Assembly: GCF_003600685.1 (NCBI RefSeq)
Contig: NZ_CP032084.1
Coordinates: 2,046,001 to 2,110,000, forward strand
Source: Achromobacter sp. B7
GTDB taxonomy: Bacteria > Pseudomonadota > Gammaproteobacteria > Burkholderiales > Burkholderiaceae_B
Direction of reading: 5' to 3'
DNA length: 64,000 bases
This document shows, one piece after another, positions 35,480-43,372 of this stretch (positions are counted from its first letter, which is position 1; the number at the start of each line of letters is the position of its first letter). Below the pieces are notes generated by a model. The model was not told the origin of the DNA, ran no database searches, and saw nothing but the letters and a program-made list of their open reading frames with translations. A program made the position numbers and the translations under genes.

Positions 35480-36445
35480 ATGAGCATTTTCCAAAGAACC
35501 ACCATCGCGCTGGCGCGCAGCCCCGTCATGGGGCGCGCAATGCGGGCGGTGGCGGCGCGCTCGTCGCTGGCGCAGCGCTTTGTCGGCGGCACGGATGTGC
35601 ACGCCGCCGTTCGCACCGCGTTGCGGCTGTGGCAGGCCCATGGCATCCGGTCATCGTTGTTCTACCTGGGCGAATACGTGGCCGACCCCGCCGCCATCGA
35701 ACACAACGTGTCGCAAGCCCTGGACGCCTGTCGCGCGCTGGGCGCGGCCGGGCTGGACGTGCACGTATCCGTGGACCCCACCGCCATCGGCTACATGGCC
35801 AGCGACGCGCTGGGCGCCGCCAACGCGCGCCGTATCGCCGACGCCATCGCAAGCCCCCGCGCCGCCATCGCCCGCCGCAACTGCATGATGTTGGATATGG
35901 AAGATTCCACCATCCGCGATCGCACCTGCGCGCTACATCGTGCCTTGCTGGAAGACGGCTTGCCCGTCGGCTTGACCTTGCAGGCGCGGCGGCGGCGCAC
36001 GCCCGAAGACCTGGCCTGGGCCGTGCGCCGGCCCACGTCGTTGCGGCTGGTGAAAGGCGCGTTTCCCGAGCGCGCGCTGGACCATGCGGGCCGCGCCCGG
36101 ATCGACCTGGCCTATCTGGACGCGGCCGCCATCATGCTGTCGCACGACGCGCGCAAAGCGGGGTTTTATCCGGTGTTCGGCACGCATGACGACAGGCTGG
36201 CCGGCGCCATCATGACGTTGGCGCGCGAGCGGGGATGGTCGCCCGACGCGTTCGAATTTGAAATGCTTTATGGTGTGCGCCCCGACTGGCAAATGGCGCT
36301 GCGCGGCCTGGGCTATAACGTCCGGGTCTACCTGCCATTCGGTGCCGACTGGTGGCCTTACGCCATCCGCCGCGTCGGCGAAAATCCGTCCAATGCGTGG
36401 CTGTTGGCGCGCTCGCTGACCGCGGATGGACGGTACTTCGGCTAG
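35480..36445 (+). CDS. Monofunctional proline dehydrogenase
   Basis: A 321-residue PRODH TIM-barrel enzyme that oxidises L-proline to pyrroline-5-carboxylate with FAD. The conserved segments RLVKGAFPE, FEMLYGVR and PFGADWWPYAIRRVGENPSN (the substrate/FAD Arg-Arg pair) are all present. It is not fused to a P5C dehydrogenase as in the PutA proteins common in proteobacteria, and no P5C dehydrogenase gene is adjacent. It follows the D-amino-acid dehydrogenase gene, which suggests shared amino-acid catabolism, perhaps including D-proline. Start has GGGAG upstream. Confidence 0.88.
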   Translation: MSIFQRTTIALARSPVMGRAMRAVAARSSLAQRFVGGTDVHAAVRTALRLWQAHGIRSSLFYLGEYVADPAAIEHNVSQALDACRALGAAGLDVHVSVDPTAIGYMASDALGAANARRIADAIASPRAAIARRNCMMLDMEDSTIRDRTCALHRALLEDGLPVGLTLQARRRRTPEDLAWAVRRPTSLRLVKGAFPERALDHAGRARIDLAYLDAAAIMLSHDARKAGFYPVFGTHDDRLAGAIMTLARERGWSPDAFEFEMLYGVRPDWQMALRGLGYNVRVYLPFGADWWPYAIRRVGENPSNAWLLARSLTADGRYFG

Positions 36446-36540
36446 CGTAGCGGAGGAATGCGATAAGACGGCGGGGCGACAGGCCGGCGGGCTATGGGCC
36501 ACGCCACGCCGTTGCCGTCCGGCCTGGCGGCAGTCGCGCA

Positions 36541-36624
36541 AGGACTTCTGGCCCTCTATTTCTGGCTATCTATTTCTGGCTATCCACTTCTCGCTATCCG
36601 TTTCTGCCTATCCACTTCTGGCTC
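36541..36624. repeat. 14-bp tandem repeat directly before an AraC gene
   Basis: Six 14-bp units of the type TCTATTTCTGGCTA (the second and third copies identical, outer copies drifted) end 4 bp before the AraC start codon at 36629. They are T/C-rich on the coding strand and leave no Shine-Dalgarno sequence in the usual place. The unit is not a multiple of three, so copy-number change shifts any upstream frame. Confidence 0.87.
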
Positions 36625-36628
36625 TTTG

Positions 36629-37432
36629 ATGGCTGCATCTGAACATATCTGGCATTGCGGCGCGGGCCTACCCGGCGACGTCTTGATCGCGGACCTGCGG
36701 GCGTATCGCTACGCGCCGCACTTTCATGATGCCTGGTCGATCGGCGCCATCGAACGCGGCCGGTGCTCTTTTACCGTACAGGGCCACACCCACGTCGCCG
36801 CCACCGGCGACCTGGTGGTGATCGCACCCGGCCAGGTGCACACGGGCGGCACGTCGGACGCGCCGCTGGCCTATCGCATGGCGTACATCGACCCGGCCTG
36901 GTTCGATGACCACGCGCGCGCCATGCTGGGAGGCGCCGCGCGCATATCGGGCCCCGTGATCCGCGCGCCCGCGTTGTGCGCACAATGGCTACACGCGCTG
37001 GCGCCCGGCGCCATGGACGACGGCGAACGCCGCGAACGAATCTCGGCCGCGCTGCTAGGCCTGCTTGGCGCGCACGGCGACGCGACCGCGCCTGCGGACA
37101 GCGACGCGTCCGACGTCTGCGCGTTGCTGCGCGAACGCATGGCGACCGATCCCGCCTGCGCGCCGGACCTTGACGCGCTGGCCCGCGCGCAGGACCGTCA
37201 CCGCACCACGCTGGTCAAGCAGTTTGCCCGCCGCTACGGGCTTCCACCACAAGCGTGGCTGCGCAATTGGCGCGTGGCGCGCGCACGGGTGTTGTTGCGT
37301 GGCGGCGTGCCGCTGGCGCAAGCGGCCCAGGCCGTGGGTTTCGCCGACCAGGCGCACCTGACGCGCGTGTTCAAGCAGGTCTACGGCAGTACGCCCGGCG
37401 TGCTGCTGCGCGCGGGTTCCCAGACGTTGTGA
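36629..37432 (+). CDS. AraC-family regulator
   Basis: A 267-residue regulator with an N-terminal cupin arm domain (FHDAWSIGAIERG, VIAPGQVHTGG) and a C-terminal AraC helix-turn-helix domain (about 170-265), with LAQAAQAVGFADQAHLTRVF as the second HTH. ATG at 36629 gives the family-like start but no Shine-Dalgarno; the frame stays open upstream through a 14-bp repeat to ATG 36494, so an N-terminal extension cannot be excluded. It overlaps the convergent flavin reductase gene by 52 bp. Targets unknown; LysE-type amino acid exporters are often adjacent to such regulators, but none is here. Confidence 0.83.
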   Translation: MAASEHIWHCGAGLPGDVLIADLRAYRYAPHFHDAWSIGAIERGRCSFTVQGHTHVAATGDLVVIAPGQVHTGGTSDAPLAYRMAYIDPAWFDDHARAMLGGAARISGPVIRAPALCAQWLHALAPGAMDDGERRERISAALLGLLGAHGDATAPADSDASDVCALLRERMATDPACAPDLDALARAQDRHRTTLVKQFARRYGLPPQAWLRNWRVARARVLLRGGVPLAQAAQAVGFADQAHLTRVFKQVYGSTPGVLLRAGSQTL

Positions 37433-38046
37433 GGGCGGGGCGTTTCGATGCGGTAATCGGAATATTTCCGGGTAAAGAACGACGCGCCCAGCTGCTCGGC
37501 CGCCAATAAGGGCTGGCGCGGATCGGCCGCGATTTCTCCGCGCAGGTTGCCCGCGCCGTGCACATAGCCCACGAATTCGGAATGCGAATAGCGCGCGTAT
37601 TCCTGCACCTGATGCACGATGCCCAGCGCCGCCCCGGGGTAGGTTTCCTCGGACGCCACCGCCAGGCCCAGGCGCTTGCCCGTCATGCGTGCCTTGACGC
37701 GTTCCGGCTCGGGGCCGCTGCCGGCATAGTGGCTGAACGAACGGTCAAAGAAAGCCTTGGTCTGCGCCGACATGCCGTACCAATAAATGGGCGTGCAGAT
37801 CAGCACGCCATCGGCAGGCAGGAAGTGTTCAAGAAACAGTTCCGAATAGCGGTCATTGGGCGCGGGTTGGTGGCGCAGGTCGGACAGGAATCCGTGGAGG
37901 TAATCGTCCAGGAAAAGCAGGCTGGTGGATATGCCGGCGGCGTTTGCGCCACGTTGCGCGGCGGCGCCTAATGCTGCGCTGTTGCCGTCGCGGCGGGGGC
38001 TGCCGACCAGGACCAGCAGGCGTTGGGATGGATGATTTTGATTCAT
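37381..38046 (-). CDS. NAD(P)H-dependent FMN reductase / NADPH-quinone reductase-like
   Basis: A 221-residue flavodoxin-fold oxidoreductase. The phosphate-binding LVLVGSPRRDGNS is at the N-terminus and PIYWYGMSAQTKAFFDR is the second FMN loop, both typical of the NADPH-dependent FMN reductase/iron-sulfur flavoprotein group. Substrate is unknown. Its 3' end overlaps the end of the convergent AraC gene by 52 bp. It is divergent from a LysR gene, which probably controls it. Confidence 0.82.
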   Translation of the reverse strand: MNQNHPSQRLLVLVGSPRRDGNSAALGAAAQRGANAAGISTSLLFLDDYLHGFLSDLRHQPAPNDRYSELFLEHFLPADGVLICTPIYWYGMSAQTKAFFDRSFSHYAGSGPEPERVKARMTGKRLGLAVASEETYPGAALGIVHQVQEYARYSHSEFVGYVHGAGNLRGEIAADPRQPLLAAEQLGASFFTRKYSDYRIETPRPHNVWEPARSSTPGVLP

Positions 38047-38121
38047 GATGGCTCCGAATGAGTTCGTGCCTTCAATATAGAAATCCGGCTTGTCGACGAC
38101 AAATGATGAATCCTTGATTAA

Positions 38122-38138
38122 GATGAATTCATTTCATC
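38122..38138. promoter_or_regulatory. Candidate LysR operator, flavin reductase/LysR promoter
   Basis: GATGAA-TTCAT-TTCATC is an interrupted palindrome containing the perfect ATGAATTCAT, in the 112-bp gap between the divergent FMN reductase and LysR genes. It sits 20 bp before the LysR start. A second GATGAAT occurs at 38105. This is where a LysR autoregulatory site is expected. Confidence 0.45.
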
Positions 38139-38158
38139 CATAAGGCTGTCCAGTCCCC

Positions 38159-39058
38159 ATGTTTTCGACCTTGCCGGTGACCGCCCTGCGCGCGTTCGAG
38201 GCCGCCGCGCGGCTGCGCAGTTTCAAGCTGGCCGCCGCTGAATTGGCGGTGACGCCCACGGCGGTGTCGCACCAGATCAAGTCGCTGGAACGGCAGGTGG
38301 GATTTGCGCTGTTCGACCGCGCGCCACGCAGCGTAAAACTGACGGACAAAGGCGCGCGCCTTTTCATCAGCGTGCACGGCGCGCTGCTGGACATTGCGCA
38401 AACGCTGGACGGCTTGCGCCCCGAACCGGCCTCCGGCGCCTTGACGCTATCGACCACGCATTCCTTCGCGGCCCTGTGGCTGGTGCCGCGACTGGGGCGC
38501 TTTCATCAGGCCTTTCCGCAATACCAGCTGAACCTGCAAACCGGCGCCGACCCCGTGGATCTGCTGCAAGACGCCAGCGTGGACGTGGCGGTGCGCTATA
38601 GCCGACGCGCCTATCCCGCCCTGCACACCGCCGCGACGCTGCCCGAGTGGTTTGGCGTCTACGGCGCGCCCGGGCTCATCGCGCAGATGGCGAAGACGCG
38701 CGCGGCCAAAGCGGCGCCTGCCTTGGTGACGGTGCGCTGGCGCGATTCGGATCTGTACGAACAAGGCTGGCTGGCGTGGTGCCAGGCGGCGCGCATGCCC
38801 GCTTGGCGCCAACCCGCGGCCGTGCACGCCTACGCAGAAGAACACTACGCGCTGCAAGCCGCCATCGCGGGGCAGGGGCTGGTGCTGGCCAGTTCGGTCA
38901 TGGTGTCCGACAGCGTGCGCGCCGGCACCCTGGCCGCGTACCGGCCGCAGGTGCGCGTGCCCGGCGCAGCCTACACGGCCCTGTGCGCGCCCGGGCGCGA
39001 ACGCCATCCCCCAGTCAGGGCCTTTTTGGCGTGGCTGACGCGGGAATTCCAGGCGTAG
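38159..39058 (+). CDS. LysR-family regulator, GcvA-like
   Basis: A 299-residue LysR regulator. The winged HTH (RSFKLAAAELAVTPTAVSHQIKSLE) occupies the first 60 residues, with a substrate-binding domain to about 290. The start MFSTLPVTALRAFEAAARL resembles the GcvA/AmpR-like subgroup. It is divergent from the flavin reductase gene and so is the probable regulator of that gene. A 27-bp tandem repeat lies just past its end. Confidence 0.88.
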   Translation: MFSTLPVTALRAFEAAARLRSFKLAAAELAVTPTAVSHQIKSLERQVGFALFDRAPRSVKLTDKGARLFISVHGALLDIAQTLDGLRPEPASGALTLSTTHSFAALWLVPRLGRFHQAFPQYQLNLQTGADPVDLLQDASVDVAVRYSRRAYPALHTAATLPEWFGVYGAPGLIAQMAKTRAAKAAPALVTVRWRDSDLYEQGWLAWCQAARMPAWRQPAAVHAYAEEHYALQAAIAGQGLVLASSVMVSDSVRAGTLAAYRPQVRVPGAAYTALCAPGRERHPPVRAFLAWLTREFQA

Positions 39059-39108
39059 CGGTCGCCTGCCGCGATGCGCGTTGCAGCCTCGTCGACACGC
39101 AACTAGCA

Positions 39109-39216
39109 GGCAATGTCGCCGGCGGCGATGCACGTGGCAATGTCACCGGCGGCGATGCAAACGGTACTGGCGCTTGCGGCAACGCCCGCGGCAATGTCGC
39201 CTGCCGTGACCTGCGC
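39109..39216. repeat. 27-bp tandem repeat between LysR and MFS gene ends
   Basis: Four 27-bp units, core GGCAATGTCGCCGGCGGCGATGCAC, fill the gap between the ends of the convergent LysR and MFS genes. Copies one and two are near-identical; three and four have drifted. It is open in two frames (nine-residue repeats), but there is no start or family support for a gene. Confidence 0.75.
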
Positions 39217-39220
39217 GTGG

Positions 39221-40519
39221 TCAGCTCGCCCGCCATGACGCGCGCGGCAACAGCGGCAGGGCGGCCAGCATCGCCACGCCCGCCAGCACCCAGGCGGCGG
39301 GCCACGAGCTGGCCGCCACCACGTGCGGCAGCGCAACGGGCGTCAGGAACAGGCCCAGGTAGACGCAGCTGTTCGCCATGCCCAACGCCGTGCCGGCCCG
39401 GTTCACGCCGGCCAGCGTCGCCAGTTCGGTATATGCCACGCCGTGCCAGGCCGACGCGCACACGCCCGCCGCCGTCAGCAGGGCTGCCGTGGCAAGCACC
39501 GCGCCCGGCGTGGTGGGGCCGCCACTGACCAGCCAAGCGACCGCGCCCAACGCCGCGAACATCAGCGCGCTCAGTTGCGCGCAGCGGCGCAAAAAGGCGC
39601 GTCGGTTGCCGTGCCGATCAGTCCACCGGCCGCTGGCGATGCGCGCCACCATCGCGCCCAACTGCACCGCCACCATCACGGCAGTCAGCGTTCCGATGCC
39701 CGCCTGGCTGAAGTCGTGCAGGAACACCGTGGCGAAGGTCAGCACCGCGAACTGCGGGCAGCACATCAGGCCGATCGCCGCCGCCGCGCGCCAGACGCGC
39801 GCATCGCGCAACGGGCCGCTCGGACCGCGCAATTCGCCCGGACCGGGCAGTTCGCCCGGACCGCGCAATCCGCCCGGACCGCGCAATCCGCCCGGATCGC
39901 GCAGCCAGCACACCGCCAGCACCGCCGCCGCTGCGCACATCGCGGCCAGTGCGCCGAAGACGGCGGCAAACCCGGACCGTGCCGCCAGCCAAGGCAGCAG
40001 CAGGGCGCCCAGGCCTGCGCCCAGCGGCACGGCGGTCTGGCGGATGCTCATGGCAAGCCCGCGTTCGCTATCGCCGAACCAGGCCATCACGGCCCGGCCG
40101 CTGGCGCCGTTGACGCTGCCGCCCAATACGCCCACCAGCACCAGACCCGCCGCCAAGAGCCACAAGCTGGGCACCACACCGGCCGTGGGCGAGGCGAACA
40201 CGCTTAGCCAGGCCAGCGCGGCTGCCGTGGCGCTCAGGCCCGTCAGCAGGACGGGGCGGTCGCCCCAGCGGTCGGTCAGCAGGCCCCAGGGCAATTCAAA
40301 CAAGGCCACGCCCAGGCCCATCAAGCCCAGCGCCAGCCCAAGCTGATCGTTGTCCAGCCGATAACCGGCACGCATGAACACCGCCGTGGTCGGCAGGCCG
40401 GCGGCGGCGGCCGAAAAGGCCGCGTTGGCGGCCACGCCGACCGCCAGCACTTTCCAGCGGTGCGCGGCGGGCGCGGCCGGGGCGGACAGCAAAATCGCAG
40501 GGGCGGGGATGTCGGACAT
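39221..40519 (-). CDS. MFS transporter, CynX/NimT-like
   Basis: A 432-residue major facilitator protein with 12 predicted helices. Start ATG at 40519 gives MSDIPAPA, then the first helix near residue 22. The central cytosolic loop carries GLRGPG/ELPGPG six-residue repeats encoded by 18-bp tandem units. Substrate unknown. It is divergent from a LysR gene, its likely regulator. A much longer open frame upstream on the same strand is antisense to that LysR gene and not credible. Confidence 0.85.
   Translation of the reverse strand: MSDIPAPAILLSAPAAPAAHRWKVLAVGVAANAAFSAAAAGLPTTAVFMRAGYRLDNDQLGLALGLMGLGVALFELPWGLLTDRWGDRPVLLTGLSATAAALAWLSVFASPTAGVVPSLWLLAAGLVLVGVLGGSVNGASGRAVMAWFGDSERGLAMSIRQTAVPLGAGLGALLLPWLAARSGFAAVFGALAAMCAAAAVLAVCWLRDPGGLRGPGGLRGPGELPGPGELRGPSGPLRDARVWRAAAAIGLMCCPQFAVLTFATVFLHDFSQAGIGTLTAVMVAVQLGAMVARIASGRWTDRHGNRRAFLRRCAQLSALMFAALGAVAWLVSGGPTTPGAVLATAALLTAAGVCASAWHGVAYTELATLAGVNRAGTALGMANSCVYLGLFLTPVALPHVVAASSWPAAWVLAGVAMLAALPLLPRASWRAS
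39821..39892. repeat. 18-bp in-frame tandem repeat inside the MFS gene
   Basis: Four 18-bp units CGGACCGCGCAATCCGCC plus a partial fifth, in frame. They encode Gly/Pro-rich repeats in the loop between helices six and seven, where length variation would be tolerated. Confidence 0.8.
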
Positions 40520-40592
40520 GCGAAACTCCAGAGCTTTTAAAAAAGGACCCGGCCAGTTTGCGCGTCTGCTATGGTTCTGAAAATCAGGAAAT

Positions 40593-40617
40593 ATTGATTC
40601 AATAGTTTTGGAAAACT
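40593..40617. promoter_or_regulatory. Candidate LysR operator, MFS/LysR promoter
   Basis: Two adjacent palindromes, ATTGATTCAAT at 40593-40603 and AGTTTTGGAAAACT at 40604-40617, lie 29-53 bp before the LysR start in the A/T-rich gap between the divergent MFS and LysR genes. This is the expected place for a LysR autoregulatory and activation site. Confidence 0.5.
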
Positions 40618-40645
40618 GGACTATTAAGACCAGCCAAGGCGACCC

Positions 40646-41584
40646 ATGCGACCCGTAACCTTTGACCTGGACATCCTGCGCAGCTTCGTTGCGGGCGTCG
40701 ATTTGGGTAGCTTCGGCCGGGCGGCCGACCGCCTGGGCCGATCCACGTCGGCGATCAGCGCGCAAATGAAAAAGCTGGAAGAGCAGGCCGGTGTGCCGCT
40801 GCTGCGCAAGGCCGGCCGCGGCCTGGTGCTCACCGACGCGGGCCAGACCATGCTGGCCTACGGCCGCCGCCTGTTGGAGCTGAACGACCAGGCAGCCCGC
40901 GCCGTGCAAGGCGCCGAGCTGTCCGGCCGCGTGCGCCTGGGCATGCAGGAAGACTTCGGCGAAATGCTGTTGCCCCGCGTGCTGGGCCAATTCGCCCGCG
41001 CGCATCCCCATGTGCGGATCGAAGCACGGGTGGCGCGCAACGGCGAACTGCTGGAACGCATGGCGCTGGGGCAGTTGGACCTGGCGCTGGCCTGGGACTT
41101 TGATGCGCGCCTGCCGCATGCCGAACGCCTGCTGGACCTGCCCATGCGCTGGATCGGCCCCAGCCAGCTTGCCGATCCGCCGCGCGGCGACGGCGATGGC
41201 GAACTGCCGCTGGTGGCCTTCGAGGCGCCTTGCCTGTTTCGCACCTGTGCCACCAACGCGTTGGACCGCGCCGGTGTGAACTGGCGCGCGGCATTCACCA
41301 GCCCCAGCCTGGCCGGCTTGTGGGCGGCCGTGTCGGCGGGGCTGGGCCTGGCCGTGCGCACGCCGTTGGGCCTGCCCGCCGGCGTGCGCGCGCTGGCGGC
41401 GGGCGAGCAGGGCCTGCCCCCTTTGCCGTCGATCCCGCTGTCGCTGTATCGTGCCCAGGCGCAGCCGGACCCGGTGGCCGCCGCGCTGGCCGATATCGTG
41501 CGGCAGTGTGTCCGGGACAGCAGCGCCGCCTGGGCGACGCCATCCGCCCTGCCCACCACCTTGCCCGCCACGGTCCCAGCATGA
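40646..41584 (+). CDS. LysR-family regulator
   Basis: A 312-residue LysR regulator with a normal winged HTH (GSFGRAADRLGRSTSAISAQMKK) in the first 65 residues and a complete substrate-binding domain. It is divergent from the MFS transporter, its probable target. The last four bases overlap the ATG of a second LysR gene (ATGA). The C-terminal 15 residues are Ala/Pro/Thr-rich. Effector unknown. Confidence 0.88.
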   Translation: MRPVTFDLDILRSFVAGVDLGSFGRAADRLGRSTSAISAQMKKLEEQAGVPLLRKAGRGLVLTDAGQTMLAYGRRLLELNDQAARAVQGAELSGRVRLGMQEDFGEMLLPRVLGQFARAHPHVRIEARVARNGELLERMALGQLDLALAWDFDARLPHAERLLDLPMRWIGPSQLADPPRGDGDGELPLVAFEAPCLFRTCATNALDRAGVNWRAAFTSPSLAGLWAAVSAGLGLAVRTPLGLPAGVRALAAGEQGLPPLPSIPLSLYRAQAQPDPVAAALADIVRQCVRDSSAAWATPSALPTTLPATVPA

Positions 41585-42486
41585 ATCGATTCCAAGAAAT
41601 GTCGGTGTTCCTGGCCGTGGCTGAAGCCCAGAGCTATGCCGCCGCCGCACGCCGCCTGGAAATGTCCGCGCCGTCGGTCACGCGCAGCGTTGCCGCGCTG
41701 GAACGGCGGCTGGGCGCCTTGCTGCTGGTACGCACCACGCGCAGCCTGCGCCTGACCGAGGCGGGCCAGCGCTACGCGGCCGACTGCCGCCGCATTCTTG
41801 AAGACGTCGAACAAGCCGACGATGCCGCCGCCGGTGCGATGGCCGTACCACGTGGCGCGCTGCACGTCACCGCGCCCGCGTTCTTTGGCGAACTGCACGT
41901 CATGCCGGTGGTGCTGGGCTATCTGCGCGCGCATCGGGCCGTGTCGGTGCGCACCTTGCTGGTGGACCGGGTGGTCAACCTGCTGGACGAAGGCGTGGAT
42001 GTTGCCGTGCGCATCGGCGCGTTGCCCGATTCCACGTTGACGGCGGTGCCGGTCGGCCACGTGCGCCGCGTGGTGTGCGCCACGCCTGAATTCCTGCGCC
42101 AACACGGCGAACCCCAGGACCCCGATGCGCTGCACCGCTTCTGCACCATCACGGCCGCGATGGAAGGGCGGGGCGCGCAATGGCGCTTCCAGCAAGCCGG
42201 CGAGCCGCGCCGGCTGAACGTGGAATCGCAGCTGGCCGTCACGTCGTTTCAGGCCGCCGTATTGGCCGCGTGCGAAGGGTGGGGCTTGACGCAGGTGGTG
42301 TCGTACCAGGTGGCGCGGCACCTCAAAAGCGGTGCCTTGCAGGTGGTGCTGCGCGACTTCGAATTGCCGCCCATGCCGGTGCATGTGGTGTACCCAGAGG
42401 GCCGCCGCAGTTCCGCCAAAGTGCGCAGCTTTGTCGAATTCTGCGTGCAAGCCCTGCGGCGCGATCTGGCCGAATTACCGCTCTGA
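41581..42486 (+). CDS. LysR-family regulator, overlapping the previous one
   Basis: A 301-residue LysR regulator with HTH QSYAAAARRLEMSAPSVTRSV and the ArgP/CynR-unlike segment RTLLVDRVVNLLDEGVDVAVRIG that is typical of the large DsdC-AaeR-like group. ATG at 41581 is forced by the 4-bp overlap with the upstream LysR stop. Two overlapping LysR genes in one transcript are uncommon, because such regulators usually sit singly and divergent from targets. The next gene is a glutathione transferase, which it may control. Confidence 0.9.
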   Translation: MNRFQEMSVFLAVAEAQSYAAAARRLEMSAPSVTRSVAALERRLGALLLVRTTRSLRLTEAGQRYAADCRRILEDVEQADDAAAGAMAVPRGALHVTAPAFFGELHVMPVVLGYLRAHRAVSVRTLLVDRVVNLLDEGVDVAVRIGALPDSTLTAVPVGHVRRVVCATPEFLRQHGEPQDPDALHRFCTITAAMEGRGAQWRFQQAGEPRRLNVESQLAVTSFQAAVLAACEGWGLTQVVSYQVARHLKSGALQVVLRDFELPPMPVHVVYPEGRRSSAKVRSFVEFCVQALRRDLAELPL

Positions 42487-42709
42487 CGGGCTGGAGCTGG
42501 GCAGCGCTGCCGGGGGATGAGGAGCCTTCGGCCGGTGCCTTCCCGTGCCTTCACCGTGCCTTTGACCGGGAGCCTTCGGCCGTGCCCGCCACCGCTGCCT
42601 TCCATCCGTCCTTTCAAATCCGACAATAGTGTCTTGTCGCGGCTGGCCGTTCACGCGGGGCGCGCATCGGACCAAGATGGAGCCATGTTCATCCACCTTG
42701 GAAATTCCC

Positions 42710-43339
42710 ATGTCCGCTGCCCCGTTGACCTTCTATAGCTTTCCCCTGTCCGGCCACGCGCATCGCGTCGCGCTGATGCTGTCGCTGCTGAACGTTCCGC
42801 ACCAGCGCGTCGACGTGGACCTGCGCGGCGGCGAGCACAAGCGCCCGGAATTCCTGGCGCTGAACGCGTTCGGCCAGGTGCCGGTCATCGACGACAACGG
42901 CACGGTGGTGGCGGATTCCAATGCCATCCTGGTCTATCTGGCCACCCGCTACGACGGCCAGGCCTGGCTGCCCGCCGATCCGGCCGGCGCGGCGGCGGTG
43001 CAGCGCTGGTTGTCGGTGGCGGCCGGGCCCCTGGCCAGCGGCCCGGCAACGGCCCGATTGATCACGGTATTTGGCGCGCCCTACGACGTGGAAACGACCT
43101 TGGCGCGCGCGCATGCCTTGCTGGGCGTCATGAACGCCGAGCTTGGCACCCGTGCCTTCCTGGCCGGTTCCCGCCCGACGATCGCGGACGTGGCCTGCTA
43201 CGCCTACGTGTCGCACGCGCCCGAAGGCAATGTGTCGCTGGCCGACTACCCCCATGTGCGTGCGTGGCTCGACCGCATCGAAAGCCTGCCGGGCTTCGTG
43301 CCCATGGCCCGCACGCCCGCCGGCTTGCAGGCCGCCTGA
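42710..43339 (+). CDS. Glutathione S-transferase
   Basis: A 209-residue GST with the thioredoxin-like N-terminal domain (LTFYSFPLSGHAHRV, catalytic Ser/Tyr region; cis-Pro in QVPVIDD; DSNAI binds the gamma-glutamyl group) and a helical C-terminal domain with TIADVACYAYV. ATG at 42710 has GGAAA upstream. It is followed by a PNPOx-like protein gene after 33 bp, perhaps in one transcript. The electrophilic substrate is unknown. The 223-bp gap before it holds no gene, only imperfect repeats of GAGCCTTCGGCCGTGCC. Confidence 0.88.
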   Translation: MSAAPLTFYSFPLSGHAHRVALMLSLLNVPHQRVDVDLRGGEHKRPEFLALNAFGQVPVIDDNGTVVADSNAILVYLATRYDGQAWLPADPAGAAAVQRWLSVAAGPLASGPATARLITVFGAPYDVETTLARAHALLGVMNAELGTRAFLAGSRPTIADVACYAYVSHAPEGNVSLADYPHVRAWLDRIESLPGFVPMARTPAGLQAA

Positions 43340-43372
43340 CACCGCCATCACCACCACGGCCCGGAGCGCACC

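Noticed and set aside
39109..39216. Possible CRISPR-like array
   Set aside because: Units are directly adjacent with no spacers and diverge along the array, so it is a plain tandem repeat. No cas gene is in the window.
40520..41650. Upstream continuation of the MFS frame on the minus strand
   Set aside because: It lies opposite a complete LysR gene and its translation is low-complexity. The MFS protein starts normally at 40519.
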